From Streptomyces anulatus (lineage in GTDB: Bacteria; Actinomycetota; Actinomycetes; Streptomycetales; Streptomycetaceae), in the NCBI RefSeq assembly GCF_014650675.1, contig NZ_BMVK01000013.1, positions 124,001 through 188,000 of the forward strand: a stretch of 64,000 nucleotides of DNA. The letters are read 5' to 3'. The notes beneath the pieces were generated by a model that saw only the letters and a list, made by a program, of their open reading frames with translations, was not told the origin of the DNA and made no database searches. The translations under genes and the position numbers were made by a program. Shown piece by piece: positions 32,640 to 41,443 of the stretch (its first letter is position 1; every line of letters starts with the position of its first letter).

Positions 32640-33472
32640 GCCTGGCTGCGGTCACGTGGAACGCCAACGGACGAGCGTGGCTGTCGCTGGCAAGAGCCAG
32701 GCGACGAAGTCGTGGGTGCCGCCTGCGGAGTCGGTGCGGATCAGGGTCCGGCGCCCGCGCCGGTACTTCTTCGGCAGCTGGGCCAGGGCCAGTTGGGTGG
32801 CGGTGAGTGGTCGGCCGCCGTGTTCGATCCCGCGTTGCGTGGTCTGAGCAGGGCCGCGACCGGCTCACCCGTGCCGCCCGGCCCGTGGTCGACGAACCCC
32901 ATCAGCGGGTGATGCCCGTAAGTCCTCTTCCAGGTCGGGGCCGCATCCTCCTTGTCCGAGTGCGCGACCACCAGCACACCGTCGAGGTCCACGGTCACCG
33001 TCTCGCCCGCGTCGGCCGCTTCCCTGCCGGCCAACCGCCATACCCGCTGGCGGGCTTCAGCCCGCGCGGCACGGATTGCCCACAGGGCTTTCTCCCCGGA
33101 GGCTGCGAGGGTGTCGATGAGGCGGGAGACCGTCGGGTCGGAGGCCACGGCTCCGAACACGGCCGGCTCGGCCCGCAGCATGGCGACATCCGCGGGGCAG
33201 TCCCCGCCCAGCGCGACGGCCAGCGCCACGTCCAGCAGGATCTTGCCCGGATCGTGCACCACCCGAGCCTTCCGCCACGGCGTCAGCGCCGCTGATATCG
33301 CGGTGTCCGAGCCGGCCGTGCGGACCGTCTCGACCTGCAGCACGCCCCCGGCCTGCGAGACCACCGCCCGGCCCCCGCCCTCGATACGGACACGCGGGTA
33401 CGACCCGATACGCTTCTTCACCTGAGAAGTGCCTCCGGCTGGAGCGGGAACAAGGACCTCGACAATCCTCAT
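32640..33472 (-). pseudogene. Truncated IS1380-family transposase
   Basis: The N-terminal part is well preserved (KRIGSYPRVRIEGGGRAVVS, DPGKILLDVALAVALGGDCP, FGAVASDPTVSRLIDTLAAS, VTVDLDGVLVVAHSDKEDAA, YGHHPLMGFVDHGPGGTGEP). After NTAADH near 32800 the frame shifts; family sequence continues briefly in another frame (LIRTDSAGGTHDF-like) and ends at about 32640, next to the IS5 fragment. The right boundary, including a possible alternative start at the GTG near 33421, is approximate. Confidence 0.8.
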
Positions 33473-33554
33473 TCTTGCCGTTCAGAGGCACTTTTCGCTT
33501 ACCTGACCACTTGTCGGACGGCCCGCTTCATGAAAGCGCGAGGCTAGAACCGCG

Positions 33555-33582
33555 CTGGGAGAATTCTGGGAGATGATCTTCG
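33555..33582. promoter_or_regulatory. Candidate integrase arm-type sites, right end
   Basis: CTGGGAGAA at 33555-33563 and CTGGGAGATGATCTTCG at 33566-33582, matching the left-end motif (CTGGGAGAAGATCTTGG at 7329-7345). They lie about 95-120 bases inside attR. Confidence 0.5.
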
Positions 33583-33676
33583 ACGGGGTGCCAACCGAGC
33601 CCCCTCGGCACCGCCTCAGCCCAATCTCCTGACCTGCACGTTTACGATATGCGCAGGTACCGATCTTGCTCGAACC

Positions 33677-33726
33677 TCGTTCGGGACGAAGAGGTCGTGG
33701 GTTCAAATCCCGCCACCCCGACAGCT
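33677..33726 (+). repeat. attR: second copy of the 50-bp tRNA-Pro repeat
   Basis: Identical to 7202-7251. The 5' half of the tRNA is absent here (the bases before 33677 are unrelated), so this is not a working tRNA gene but the right junction of the element. Confidence 0.95.
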
Positions 33727-33739
33727 AAGCAGCAGGTCA

Positions 33740-33771
33740 GAGGGCCGGTACTGATTTCAGTACCGGCCCTC
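33740..33771 (+). terminator. Original tRNA-Pro terminator, now beyond attR
   Basis: Perfect inverted repeat, arms 33740-33754 and 33757-33771 (15 bases), two-base loop, followed by CCGGCTTTGT. Lying directly after the att repeat, it was probably the terminator of the tRNA before the element integrated. Confidence 0.8.
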
Positions 33772-33831
33772 CGGCTTTGTGCGTGTCTATCTGCGTGACC
33801 AGTCGCTCCGGGCGAGTGAGATCATCCGCAG

Positions 33832-34116
33832 ATGGCCGACGCGCGACTTCCCCGGGGATGGACTCTGCAGCGGATCCGCGACGTATCGGGAGACCGAGAG
33901 GCTGTCGCCCTGGATCCCGATCGGCCAGTGAAGTGGGTCGGCTTCGGCGACACCCACGACATGCCACCCTCAGAGATCGTTCTCGGGTTCCACAGTCTGT
34001 GTCTCGTGAAGCCGGTGGATGACGACGACTGGTACATGGGCAGCCCGTACGACAACGGCAGCATCGACTGCTGGGCCGCCTACGGCGACCTGTACGAGGC
34101 GCTACGCGGCCTCTAG
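33832..34116 (+). CDS. Hypothetical protein
   Basis: A 94-residue acidic protein (PVKWVGFGDTHDMPPSEIVL, WYMGSPYDNGSIDCWAAYGD, LYEALRGL). It has no membrane segment or signal and resembles small Streptomyces proteins of unknown role. It is the first gene outside the element; composition and codon use look normal. Confidence 0.62.
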   Translation: MADARLPRGWTLQRIRDVSGDREAVALDPDRPVKWVGFGDTHDMPPSEIVLGFHSLCLVKPVDDDDWYMGSPYDNGSIDCWAAYGDLYEALRGL

Positions 34117-34653
34117 GGACTTGCGTGCCATTGCTCCCCGGCGCCGGCGAGCACCCGACAGGTAGCCAGGGGTCACCGTCCGGGTAGAGCAGTTGAGTTG
34201 CTTCCCTCGCGTTCCGAGGCGAGCGCGCCTGTCCCGGTCACACCTTCGTCAGCCTTCCTGCCCACACTCTTGGGCCCCTGCTCCAACGCTCCGCCATCGG
34301 CCGGCGGCTCGATCGTACGGTGCTGCCCGGAGTTGACCCGTCCGGATGAAATCACCCACGCGCCGGGGCCCGGGCAGGGCCCTTCCGTGCGGCGCGTCGC
34401 CGCACGTCCGACCCCTCCGGGGCGCGCGGGGCGCCCTTGAACTTGCAGGTTCTGGCCAGGAGTTGGGCGTTTATCTACGCGCGGAGCATGGCTCGCCGAA
34501 CGATCATTCGGGCATATCAGACGACTTCTCGCGCGGGCATTACCGGCGGGTACCGGGAGCTGCTAGAAACTCCATCGCTCCCTCTCCCCCACCTGTCACC
34601 CACCGTGCGTTCTCCATCCCCTCATCCCCCCACACTTCGAAGGGCTGGCAGCC
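34117..34653. other. Intergenic region upstream of the GDSL lipase gene
   Basis: No gene supported on either strand. It is less GC-rich at 34440-34560, where the promoter of the secreted lipase probably lies; no specific -35/-10 pair could be assigned with confidence. Confidence 0.5.
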
Positions 34654-35460
34654 ATGTCAGTACGAAGAATTCGTGCGTCCGTCGTCACTCTCGCGCTCGC
34701 CGCCGTGGCCGCGCTCGGCGCCGCGGGACCGGCCTCAGCGGCCGACTCGGCCGCCGCGGGCGGCTATGTCGCCCTCGGCGACTCCTACTCCTCGGGCGTC
34801 GGCGCCGGAAGCTACCTGTCCGACAGCGGTGACTGCCGGCGCAGCACCAACGCCTACCCGTATCTGTGGCAGGCGGCGAACTCCCCCGCGTCGTTCGACT
34901 TCGTCGCCTGTTCGGGAGCGACCACCTCGTCCGTGGCCAGCAGCCAGCTCGGGGTGCTCAGCTCGTCCACCTCCCTGGTCAGCGTCACCGCCGGAGGCAA
35001 TGACGTCGGGTTCGCCGACGTCATGCAGGACTGCGTGCTGTCGAGCGAGGCCACCTGCATCAGCAGCGTGAACAACGCCGTCTCGCAGATGAACAACTCC
35101 CTGCCCGGCAGCCTCGATTCGCTGTACGACGGCATCCGGGCCCGCGCGCCGCAGGCCCAGGTCGTGGTTCTCGGCTACCCGCGCTTCTACAAGCTGGCCG
35201 GCAGCTGCTTCGCCGGGCTCACCGAGGCCGAACGGGCCGCGATCAACAACGCGTCGGACGTTCTGAACGACGTCATCGCCAAGCGGTCCGCCGACGCCGG
35301 GTTCACCTTCTCCAGCGTGGTCGACGAGTTCACCGGGCACGAGCTGTGCTCCGGCGACGCCTGGCTCCACAGCGTCTCGGTGCCGATCTACAACTCGTAT
35401 CACCCCAAGGCCGCGGGGCAGTCGGGCGGCTATCTGCCCGCCTTCCGCTCGGCCGTGTAG
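34654..35460 (+). CDS. Secreted SGNH/GDSL lipase-esterase
   Basis: A 268-residue protein with a clear signal peptide (RRIRASVVTLALAAVAALGA ... ASA, cleavage about residue 29). The mature part has the SGNH blocks: GDSYSSGVGAGSY (catalytic Ser), GYPRFY and GGND oxyanion motifs, and SYHPKAAGQ with the C-terminal catalytic His. Six cysteines fit three disulphides, as in the extracellular GDSL lipase of S. rimosus, which it resembles in motif order and length. It probably degrades lipids or esters outside the cell. Confidence 0.93.
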   Translation: MSVRRIRASVVTLALAAVAALGAAGPASAADSAAAGGYVALGDSYSSGVGAGSYLSDSGDCRRSTNAYPYLWQAANSPASFDFVACSGATTSSVASSQLGVLSSSTSLVSVTAGGNDVGFADVMQDCVLSSEATCISSVNNAVSQMNNSLPGSLDSLYDGIRARAPQAQVVVLGYPRFYKLAGSCFAGLTEAERAAINNASDVLNDVIAKRSADAGFTFSSVVDEFTGHELCSGDAWLHSVSVPIYNSYHPKAAGQSGGYLPAFRSAV

Positions 35461-35520
35461 CTGCTGCGCATCTCCGCCTACGGAACGGCGGTTCACCGGG
35501 TGACCGGTGGGCCGCCGTTC

Positions 35521-36021
35521 TCAGTAGCGCTCGACCAGGTGCTCGCGGCCGGCCGGAGGCTCGTACGACTCGGGCCAGAAGTCCGTCACCCCGGTGATCA
35601 GCCCCTCCTCGTCGAACGTGAAGAAGTGGATGGCGTCCATCTCCTCGGGCTGCGCCCCCGGCTGATCCCCCGTCACGGTGAAACCGGTCCGGGCCGCGGC
35701 CTGCCGGCCCTCCGCGTCGGCGACGATCCGCTCGACCCGGACGTGCCAGTCGCCCGGATACTCCTGGTTGAACCGGAGATACCGCTCCTTGCCGAGGATC
35801 CGCTCCCGCGTCTGCGGCAGGTCGTACACCACGCCCTCGGCGAGGGTCGCCCCGAACGCGCTCCAGTCGCGCGCCTCGGCTGCCGTCCAGTACGCCTCGA
35901 CCGCGCCGCGCAGCGCTGCCGTCGTCGTTCCGGGCGGGGTGCTGGAAGCCGTACCGGGCGTGGTGCTGGAAGCCGTACCGGGCGTGGCTCCGCCCGCCGT
36001 TACGCCTGTCGTGTCGGTCAT
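35521..36021 (-). CDS. SnoaL-like/NTF2-fold protein
   Basis: A 166-residue protein; residues about 40-160 have the NTF2-like pattern (AVEAYWTAAEARDWSAFGAT, VYDLPQTRERILGKERYLRF, DAIHFFTFDEEGLITGVTDF). The first 30 residues are a low-complexity Thr/Pro/Gly leader with repeats TTPGTASST/PPGT coming from a 24-base tandem repeat at about 35937-35984. The start at 36021 gives MTDTTG; a start at 36051 is possible. Reaction unknown; followed by the methyltransferase gene in the same direction. Confidence 0.82.
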   Translation of the reverse strand: MTDTTGVTAGGATPGTASSTTPGTASSTPPGTTTAALRGAVEAYWTAAEARDWSAFGATLAEGVVYDLPQTRERILGKERYLRFNQEYPGDWHVRVERIVADAEGRQAAARTGFTVTGDQPGAQPEEMDAIHFFTFDEEGLITGVTDFWPESYEPPAGREHLVERY

Positions 36022-36090
36022 GGAAACGAGTGTGTACCCCGCCACTGACAATCGGCCGGAGAAGCCCGGAGGGGCGACGCCGGCCTGCGG

Positions 36091-36930
36091 CTATCCCTGA
36101 CGCGCCGCGGGGCGCGACGCCTTGATCGAGTACATCAGCGGGATCCTCGGCCGGCCCGCCGGGAAGCGGTAGTGGCCGTCCTCGTGGCGCTCCAGCGTGC
36201 TGAACCGCTGGACGAGCGTGGAATCGTGCTCGTGGAGGAACTCGATGCGCAGCCCGGCCGCGACGAGCGCGGTCACGACCCGGCCCACCGGGTGCTGCCA
36301 TTCGACGCTGCGGTTGTGCACGGTCGGCGCGTCCAGGTCGGTGTACGTGCCCGGCGTCTCGTCCACCCAGGCGTCGCGGCTGAAGTAGTCGTCGGTGACG
36401 ACCGAGCCGGTCTCGTCCATCGAGTCGGTCAGCGGATGGAACTCCGCGAGGTAGAGGAATCCGCCGGGCGCGACCAGCGAGGCGGCGGTCTCGGCCCAGC
36501 GGTCGAGGTCGGGCAGCCAGCCCAGCGCGCCGATGCCCGTGTAGACGATGTCGTACGCGGAGTCGGGGACGGCGGCCGGTGCGTCGTACACGTCGGCCGC
36601 GACGAACGACGCCCGTTCCGGGCCCAGCTCCAGCGACCTGGCCAGGCCCCGGGCGGTCTCGACGGCGGGCTCGGAGAAGTCGAGGCCCACGACCTGTGCG
36701 GCGCCGCGCCGCGCCCAGGAGAGGGTGTCCAGGCCGAAATGGCACTGGAGGTGCAGCAGGGTCTTCCCGGTGACGTCGCCGACCTCGGCCAGCTCGAAGG
36801 CGCGCAGCACGTCCTTGCCCGCCAGGAACGCTTCCAGCTCGTAGTAGTCGCTCGCCACATGGATCGGCACGCGTTCGTCCCAGCGCGCGCGGTTGGTGTC
36901 GTGCCAGTCGTCAGGAGTCGGGGAGTACAT
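36091..36930 (-). CDS. Class I SAM-dependent methyltransferase
   Basis: A 279-residue methyltransferase with SAM motif I as LLHLQCHFGLDTLSWARRGA, motif II VVGLDFSEPA, post-motif FVAADVYDAP and a C-terminal extension. The family (UbiE/Tam-type) methylates many small substrates; no further prediction is possible. The ATG at 36930 starts MYSPTPDDWHDTNRARWDER, the usual N-terminus; the frame extends to 37068 without support. Divergent from the S9 peptidase gene. Confidence 0.88.
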   Translation of the reverse strand: MYSPTPDDWHDTNRARWDERVPIHVASDYYELEAFLAGKDVLRAFELAEVGDVTGKTLLHLQCHFGLDTLSWARRGAAQVVGLDFSEPAVETARGLARSLELGPERASFVAADVYDAPAAVPDSAYDIVYTGIGALGWLPDLDRWAETAASLVAPGGFLYLAEFHPLTDSMDETGSVVTDDYFSRDAWVDETPGTYTDLDAPTVHNRSVEWQHPVGRVVTALVAAGLRIEFLHEHDSTLVQRFSTLERHEDGHYRFPAGRPRIPLMYSIKASRPAARQG

Positions 36931-37163
36931 GTCCGGAAAGCTACCGATGGGGTGGGAGTGAAGCGAGAGGTTATTCGGTGCTGTCCATTCCCAGGAGGGC
37001 GGAGAGAAGCGGAGAGAAATGGTTCGGGAAATATCGCCCGAAGCGGTCGATTGCACGGGCGTCCGCAAGGAGTGCTTCGCTCGCCTTTCGATCCGGGCCG
37101 GCCCCCCGATAGCGATCGGAATCCCGCTACGGGCCTGCTCCCGGGATCGGGTTGGATGGGGGT

Positions 37164-38990
37164 ATGACGACTGATGCAGCAGTGCCCGACTGGGAGATGC
37201 GGTTCCGTGCGCCTCGCGTCTCCCTGCCCGACTGGGCCGAGGACGCCCCCGACCGCGCGCTGTTCGTCTCCAACGCCACCGGGACCTACGAGCTGTACGC
37301 GTGGGACCGGTCGAGCGGGCGGCAGCGCCAGGTGACGGACCGGCCGAACGGCACGACGGACGGCGTGCTGACGCCGGACGGCGAAGCCGTCTGGTGGTTC
37401 AGCGACACCGACGGCGACGAGTTCGGGGTGTGGATGCGCCAGCCGTTCGGCGGCGGGGAGGACGAGCCGGCCGCCCCGGGTCTCGCCCCCTCCTACCCGG
37501 CGGGTCTGGCCATCGGGCGGGACGGTTCGGCGGTGATCGGGCGCTCGACCGACGAGGACGGCACGACGGTCCATCTGGTGCCGACGCCGGGCGGCGAGCC
37601 CGTGGAGATCTACCGGCACCGGGAGTCCGCGGGGGTCGGGGACCTCTCCCACGACGGGACCCTGATCGCGCTGGAGCACACCGAGCACGGCGACGCGATG
37701 CACTCCGCGCTGCGCGTGGTGCGTCCCGACGGCTCCACGGTGGCCGAGCTGGACGACACCGAGGGCGGCACGAAGGAGCTGGGGCTCGCCGTGCTGGGGT
37801 TCGCGCCGGTGGCCGGGGACACCCGGCTCCTCGTCGGGCATCAGCGCCGGGGCCGCTGGGAGCCGATGATCTGGGACCCGGTCGCGGGCACGGAGACCGT
37901 GCTGCCGGTCGACCTGCCGGGCGATGTGGGGGCCGAGTGGTATCCGGACGGCTCCGCGCTGCTCGTCGAGCACAGCTTCGAGGCCCGCAGCGAGCTGTGG
38001 CGGTACGAGCCGGGGGCCCCGGCTCCCGTGCGTGTGGAGACCCCCGCGGGCACCGTGTCGGGCGCCACGGCCCGTCCGGACGGGACCGTGGAGTACTTGT
38101 GGTCCTCGGCCGAGCGGCCGCCCGTGGTGCGGTCGACGAGCGGCGCGGTGGTCCTGGACCCGCCGGGCGCGAAGGCCCCGGCGTCGGTGCCCGTCGAGGA
38201 CGCCTGGGTGGAGGGGCCGGGCGGCCGGATCCACGCCCTCGTGCAGAAGCCCGCCACCGGTGAGGGCCCCTTCCCCACGATCTTCGAGATCCACGGCGGG
38301 CCGACCTGGCACGACAGCGACGCGTTCGCCTCCGGCCCCGCCGCCTGGGTCGACCACGGCTTCGCGGTCGTGCGGGTCAACTACCGGGGCTCCACCGGCT
38401 ACGGCCGCGCCTGGACGGACGCGCTGAAGCACCGGGTCGGCCTGATCGAGCTGGAGGACATCGCGGCCGTGCGGGACTGGTCGGTGGCGTCGGGGCTCGC
38501 GGACCCGGAGCGCCTGGTCCTGGCGGGCGGTTCCTGGGGCGGCTATCTGACCCTGCTCGGGCTCGGCACCCAGCCGGACTCCTGGGCGCTGGGCCTGGCG
38601 GCGGTGCCGGTCGCGGACTACGTCACGGCGTACCACGACGAGATGGAGGCCCTGAAGGCGATGGACCGCACGCTGCTGGGCGGCACGCCGGAGGAGGTTC
38701 CCGAGCGCTTCGAGGCCTCGTCCCCGCTGACGTACGTCGACGCGGTGCGCGCCCCCCTCTACATCTCGGCGGGCGTCAACGATCCACGCTGTCCCATCCG
38801 TCAGGTGGAGAACTACGTGGACCGGCTGGCGGCGCGCGGCGCGGTCCACGAGGTGTACCGGTACGACGCCGGGCACGGCTCGCTGGTGGTGGAGGAGCGG
38901 ATCAAGCAGGTGCGGCTGGAGTTGGAGTTCGCCCTGAAGCACCTGGGGGGAGGCGCCGTCGTCGGCGCCCCGGGGCCGGAAGCGGCGTAA
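37164..38990 (+). CDS. S9-family prolyl oligopeptidase-type peptidase
   Basis: A 608-residue protein. The first 350 residues form a beta-propeller with repeated TDG/DGE-type blades; the last 250 an alpha/beta hydrolase with Ser457 in GGSWGG, Asp540 in GVNDPRC and His571 in AGHGS. FEIHGGPTWHDSD and NYRGSTGYGRAW are typical acylaminoacyl-peptidase motifs. No signal peptide, so it is probably cytoplasmic and releases short peptides. The ATG at 37164 is supported by the sequence of family N-termini. Confidence 0.93.
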   Translation: MTTDAAVPDWEMRFRAPRVSLPDWAEDAPDRALFVSNATGTYELYAWDRSSGRQRQVTDRPNGTTDGVLTPDGEAVWWFSDTDGDEFGVWMRQPFGGGEDEPAAPGLAPSYPAGLAIGRDGSAVIGRSTDEDGTTVHLVPTPGGEPVEIYRHRESAGVGDLSHDGTLIALEHTEHGDAMHSALRVVRPDGSTVAELDDTEGGTKELGLAVLGFAPVAGDTRLLVGHQRRGRWEPMIWDPVAGTETVLPVDLPGDVGAEWYPDGSALLVEHSFEARSELWRYEPGAPAPVRVETPAGTVSGATARPDGTVEYLWSSAERPPVVRSTSGAVVLDPPGAKAPASVPVEDAWVEGPGGRIHALVQKPATGEGPFPTIFEIHGGPTWHDSDAFASGPAAWVDHGFAVVRVNYRGSTGYGRAWTDALKHRVGLIELEDIAAVRDWSVASGLADPERLVLAGGSWGGYLTLLGLGTQPDSWALGLAAVPVADYVTAYHDEMEALKAMDRTLLGGTPEEVPERFEASSPLTYVDAVRAPLYISAGVNDPRCPIRQVENYVDRLAARGAVHEVYRYDAGHGSLVVEERIKQVRLELEFALKHLGGGAVVGAPGPEAA

Positions 38991-39052
38991 GAACCGGATA
39001 AATGGCGGACCCCGCTCCGGGAACCCGGGGCGGGGAACCGTACCTTTGAGGG

Positions 39053-39916
39053 GTGTACCGGTTCCTGCTGACCCCGCGATGGTGGGGGATCAACCTCTTC
39101 GTCGTGCTGGCCATCCCGTTCTGCGTGTTCATGGGCACCTGGCAGCTCGGCCGCTTCGAGGACCGCGTGCAGTCGCACGAACAGGCGGAGAAGCAGCCCG
39201 ATCCCAGCACCCGGGCCGCGAAACCCCTGGACGAGCTGCTGCCCGTCGACAAGGTGACGTCCGGCCGCCCGGCCGTCGCCACCGGCACGTACGCCGACCA
39301 GTTCCTGGTGCCCGGCCGCAAGCTGGACGATCGTCAGGGCTTCTACGTCCTGAACATGCTGCGCACGGACAGCGGCAAGGCCCTGCCGGTGGTACGGGGC
39401 TGGCTGCCCGGTTCCGCGACCGGCGCCCGGGTGCCCGCCGCGCCGGAAGGCGAGGTCACGGTGACCGGCGACCTCCAGGCCTCCGAGAACTCCCGCAGTG
39501 ACGGTGTCAACGCCCGGGGCGGGCTGCCCGGGGGCCAGGTCGGCATGATCAGCGCCGCGACCCTGGTGAACCTCGTGCCGTACGACGTGTACGACGCCTG
39601 GGTGACGCTTCCCGAGGCCGAGACGGGGGGTACGGGCGGCGCGATGAAGCCGGTGCCCGCGGCGGCCCCCGAGGGCAGCGGCCTCGATCTGAAGGCCTTC
39701 CAGAACCTGGGGTACACGGGCGAGTGGTTCGTCTTCGCCGGCTTCGTGCTCTTCATGTGGTTCCGGCTGGTACGCCGCGAGGCGGAGGCCCTGCGCGACA
39801 TCGAGCTCGGCCTCGTCCCGGAGGACCCCGCCGCTGGCCCGGAGGGCCCGGCGGCCCCGGCCCCGGAGGACCCGGCCTCGCCGGACCGCGACGTGGCGGG
39901 CACGCCCGTACGGTAG
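39053..39916 (+). CDS. SURF1-family cytochrome oxidase assembly protein
   Basis: A 287-residue protein with two membrane segments, near the N-terminus (WWGINLFVVLAIPFCVFMGT, followed by WQLGRF) and the C-terminus (WFVFAGFVLFMWFRLV), enclosing an extracytoplasmic domain with the family blocks VATGTYADQFLVPGR, GFYVLNMLR, VVRGWLPG and VTVTGDLQ. SURF1 helps insert haem into cytochrome c oxidase. GTG start; low-complexity Pro/Ala-rich C-terminal tail. Confidence 0.93.
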   Translation: MYRFLLTPRWWGINLFVVLAIPFCVFMGTWQLGRFEDRVQSHEQAEKQPDPSTRAAKPLDELLPVDKVTSGRPAVATGTYADQFLVPGRKLDDRQGFYVLNMLRTDSGKALPVVRGWLPGSATGARVPAAPEGEVTVTGDLQASENSRSDGVNARGGLPGGQVGMISAATLVNLVPYDVYDAWVTLPEAETGGTGGAMKPVPAAAPEGSGLDLKAFQNLGYTGEWFVFAGFVLFMWFRLVRREAEALRDIELGLVPEDPAAGPEGPAAPAPEDPASPDRDVAGTPVR

Positions 39917-39973
39917 CCGGACCGCGACGCGGCGGCGCGGCCGTACGGTAGGCGCGGCCGTACCGTGGCCGGG

Positions 39974-41443
39974 CTACGACGTGGGGAGCACGCCCGTCCG
40001 GTAGATCGTGCCCGAGCAGGCGTTGGGGATCTTCGTCTCCGCGGTGGGCGCTCCCGTCTCCGGGGTGTGCGTGACAGCGACGCTGCCCTCCGCCGTGGCT
40101 CCGCCGTCCTCGTGCAGCGACTGCGTGTCGACGCCGGAGGTCTGATCGGTGCCCCCCTCGCCGACCGATCCGCCCGCCCCGTCCGCCGACGGTGTCGGGC
40201 TCGGTGAGGGGCCCACGGTCGGACAGGTGTCGGTCGGCACCCAGGCGAACCGCACCTCGTACGCCATGGCCGGCTTCAACAGCACCGTGCCCGGCTCCTG
40301 CGAGGGGTCGGGCAGCCCGGGGGCCGCGTCGCCCGCGGCGTGCTGGACCACGCCGATCTTCAGCGGGTCGGCCGCGCCGATGGCGGTGAAGCCCACCGTG
40401 CCGTTGCTGCTGACCGTGCAGTCCGTGCCGGACACGTTGGCGATCTTGAAGCTGCCGTAGACCGTGCCGTCGGCTCCCGGTGCGTCGGTACCCGCGGACG
40501 CGACGCCGAGCTGGCTCGGGTCGCAGACCGGCAGGGAGGCGAAATCCGCGCTCGGGGAGTCGGTCGCCACGCCCGTCGCCGTGCCGTCGGGGTCGCTGCC
40601 CTCGCCCTCGGTGGGGCTGGGGTCCGGGTCGGCCTCGCCCGCGCTGCCCTCGCTCTCCCGCTCGGTGGGCTCCGCGGTCCGCCGGCCGGGCGCCTCGGGG
40701 CCGGTCTCGTCCCCGTTGCCGCCCTGGGCCTGCTCGCCGTGTCCGGCGATGGCGGGGCGGGCGGCGGACGGGCCGTCCGAGGTCGCGACGTGGACGAAGG
40801 CGGGGACGGCGGTGCCGATCAGCAGGGCCGCCGCGGCCGCCCCGACGACGGCCTGCCGTCGCCTGGCCCGGCGGGCGGGGACGGCGCGGTGGAGGTGGTC
40901 GAGGGTCCCCTCGGAGGGGGCCAGCTCCCGGACCGCACCGTGCAGCATGCGGCGCAGGGCCACCTCGTCCAGTTCGTCGGAGGCGGGTGCGCCCCGGTCA
41001 CGGGCGAAGAGGTCGGTCAGCGTGCCGACGAGGTCGTCGTCCGGCGCTCCGGAGCCGGAGCCGGGGTCCTTGCCGGGGTCCTTGCCGGGGTCCTTGCCGG
41101 AGCCGGAGGCGGTGTCGGAGCCGGAGGCGGTGTCGGTGTCCTTACCGGCGGCGGTCTCCGCCGCGGCCTCCGCGGGCTCCTGCGCGGCATCCGCGCCCGT
41201 GTCCGCCGCGGCTTCCGCCGTCCCCCGCCCCGGGCCCTGCCCGTCGGGGTCCTCGGTGACCTCGCTGTCCACCCGCGCGGGTGGCGCGGGTTCCGGGGTC
41301 TCGCCCGGCTCGGGCCCCGCGCTCCCCTCGTGCGGCCGGTCCGGATCGGTGTGCGGAGTCTTCTCCGGCCCGTGGTTCACAATTCCGTTTCCCGTCGGGT
41401 CATTCTCGTGCCTGTGCTCGTCGCGCTGCTCGGGCCCGCTCAT
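39974..41443 (-). CDS. Single-pass membrane protein coupled to an ECF sigma factor (possible anti-sigma or effector)
   Basis: A 489-residue protein. The N-terminal 140 residues are low-complexity and acidic, including a DPGKDPGKDPG repeat, followed by a helical region (VALRRMLHGAVRELAPSEGT) and one membrane segment (AVVGAAAAALLIGTAVPAFV, about 215-235). The outside part is Pro/Thr/Glu-rich with a beta-sandwich-like domain (CDPSQLGVASAGTDAPGADG, IANVSGTDCTVSSNGTVGFT) resembling DUF4232-like modules. The start overlaps the sigma gene's stop by ATGA. Cotranscription suggests regulation of the sigma factor, but no zinc anti-sigma motif is seen. Confidence 0.75.
   Translation of the reverse strand: MSGPEQRDEHRHENDPTGNGIVNHGPEKTPHTDPDRPHEGSAGPEPGETPEPAPPARVDSEVTEDPDGQGPGRGTAEAAADTGADAAQEPAEAAAETAAGKDTDTASGSDTASGSGKDPGKDPGKDPGSGSGAPDDDLVGTLTDLFARDRGAPASDELDEVALRRMLHGAVRELAPSEGTLDHLHRAVPARRARRRQAVVGAAAAALLIGTAVPAFVHVATSDGPSAARPAIAGHGEQAQGGNGDETGPEAPGRRTAEPTERESEGSAGEADPDPSPTEGEGSDPDGTATGVATDSPSADFASLPVCDPSQLGVASAGTDAPGADGTVYGSFKIANVSGTDCTVSSNGTVGFTAIGAADPLKIGVVQHAAGDAAPGLPDPSQEPGTVLLKPAMAYEVRFAWVPTDTCPTVGPSPSPTPSADGAGGSVGEGGTDQTSGVDTQSLHEDGGATAEGSVAVTHTPETGAPTAETKIPNACSGTIYRTGVLPTS

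Larger units (their letters stand above)
7202..33726. mobile_element. Integrative mobilizable element inserted in tRNA-Pro(CGG)
   Basis: About 26.5 kb bounded by the 50-bp att repeats. In order it holds an HNH nuclease, integrase, excisionase-like gene, XRE repressor, DUF3631 ATPase, DUF2637 membrane protein, MobC, relaxase, regulatory and transporter cargo, IS remnants and an SMI1-like gene. The integrase lies next to attL and reads toward it. No FtsK/TraB-like translocase, type IV secretion genes or RepSA-type initiator were recognised, so mobilization probably depends on a helper. Cargo near the right end shows decay (frameshifted XRE gene, truncated transposases). Confidence 0.9.

Noticed and set aside
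33661..33722. Second tRNA-Pro gene
   Set aside because: Only the 3' half is present; the bases before 33677 cannot form the acceptor and D-arm.
36429..38942. 837-residue frame antisense to the S9 peptidase and methyltransferase
   Set aside because: Spans two genes of different direction; the sense frames have catalytic motifs, this one has none.
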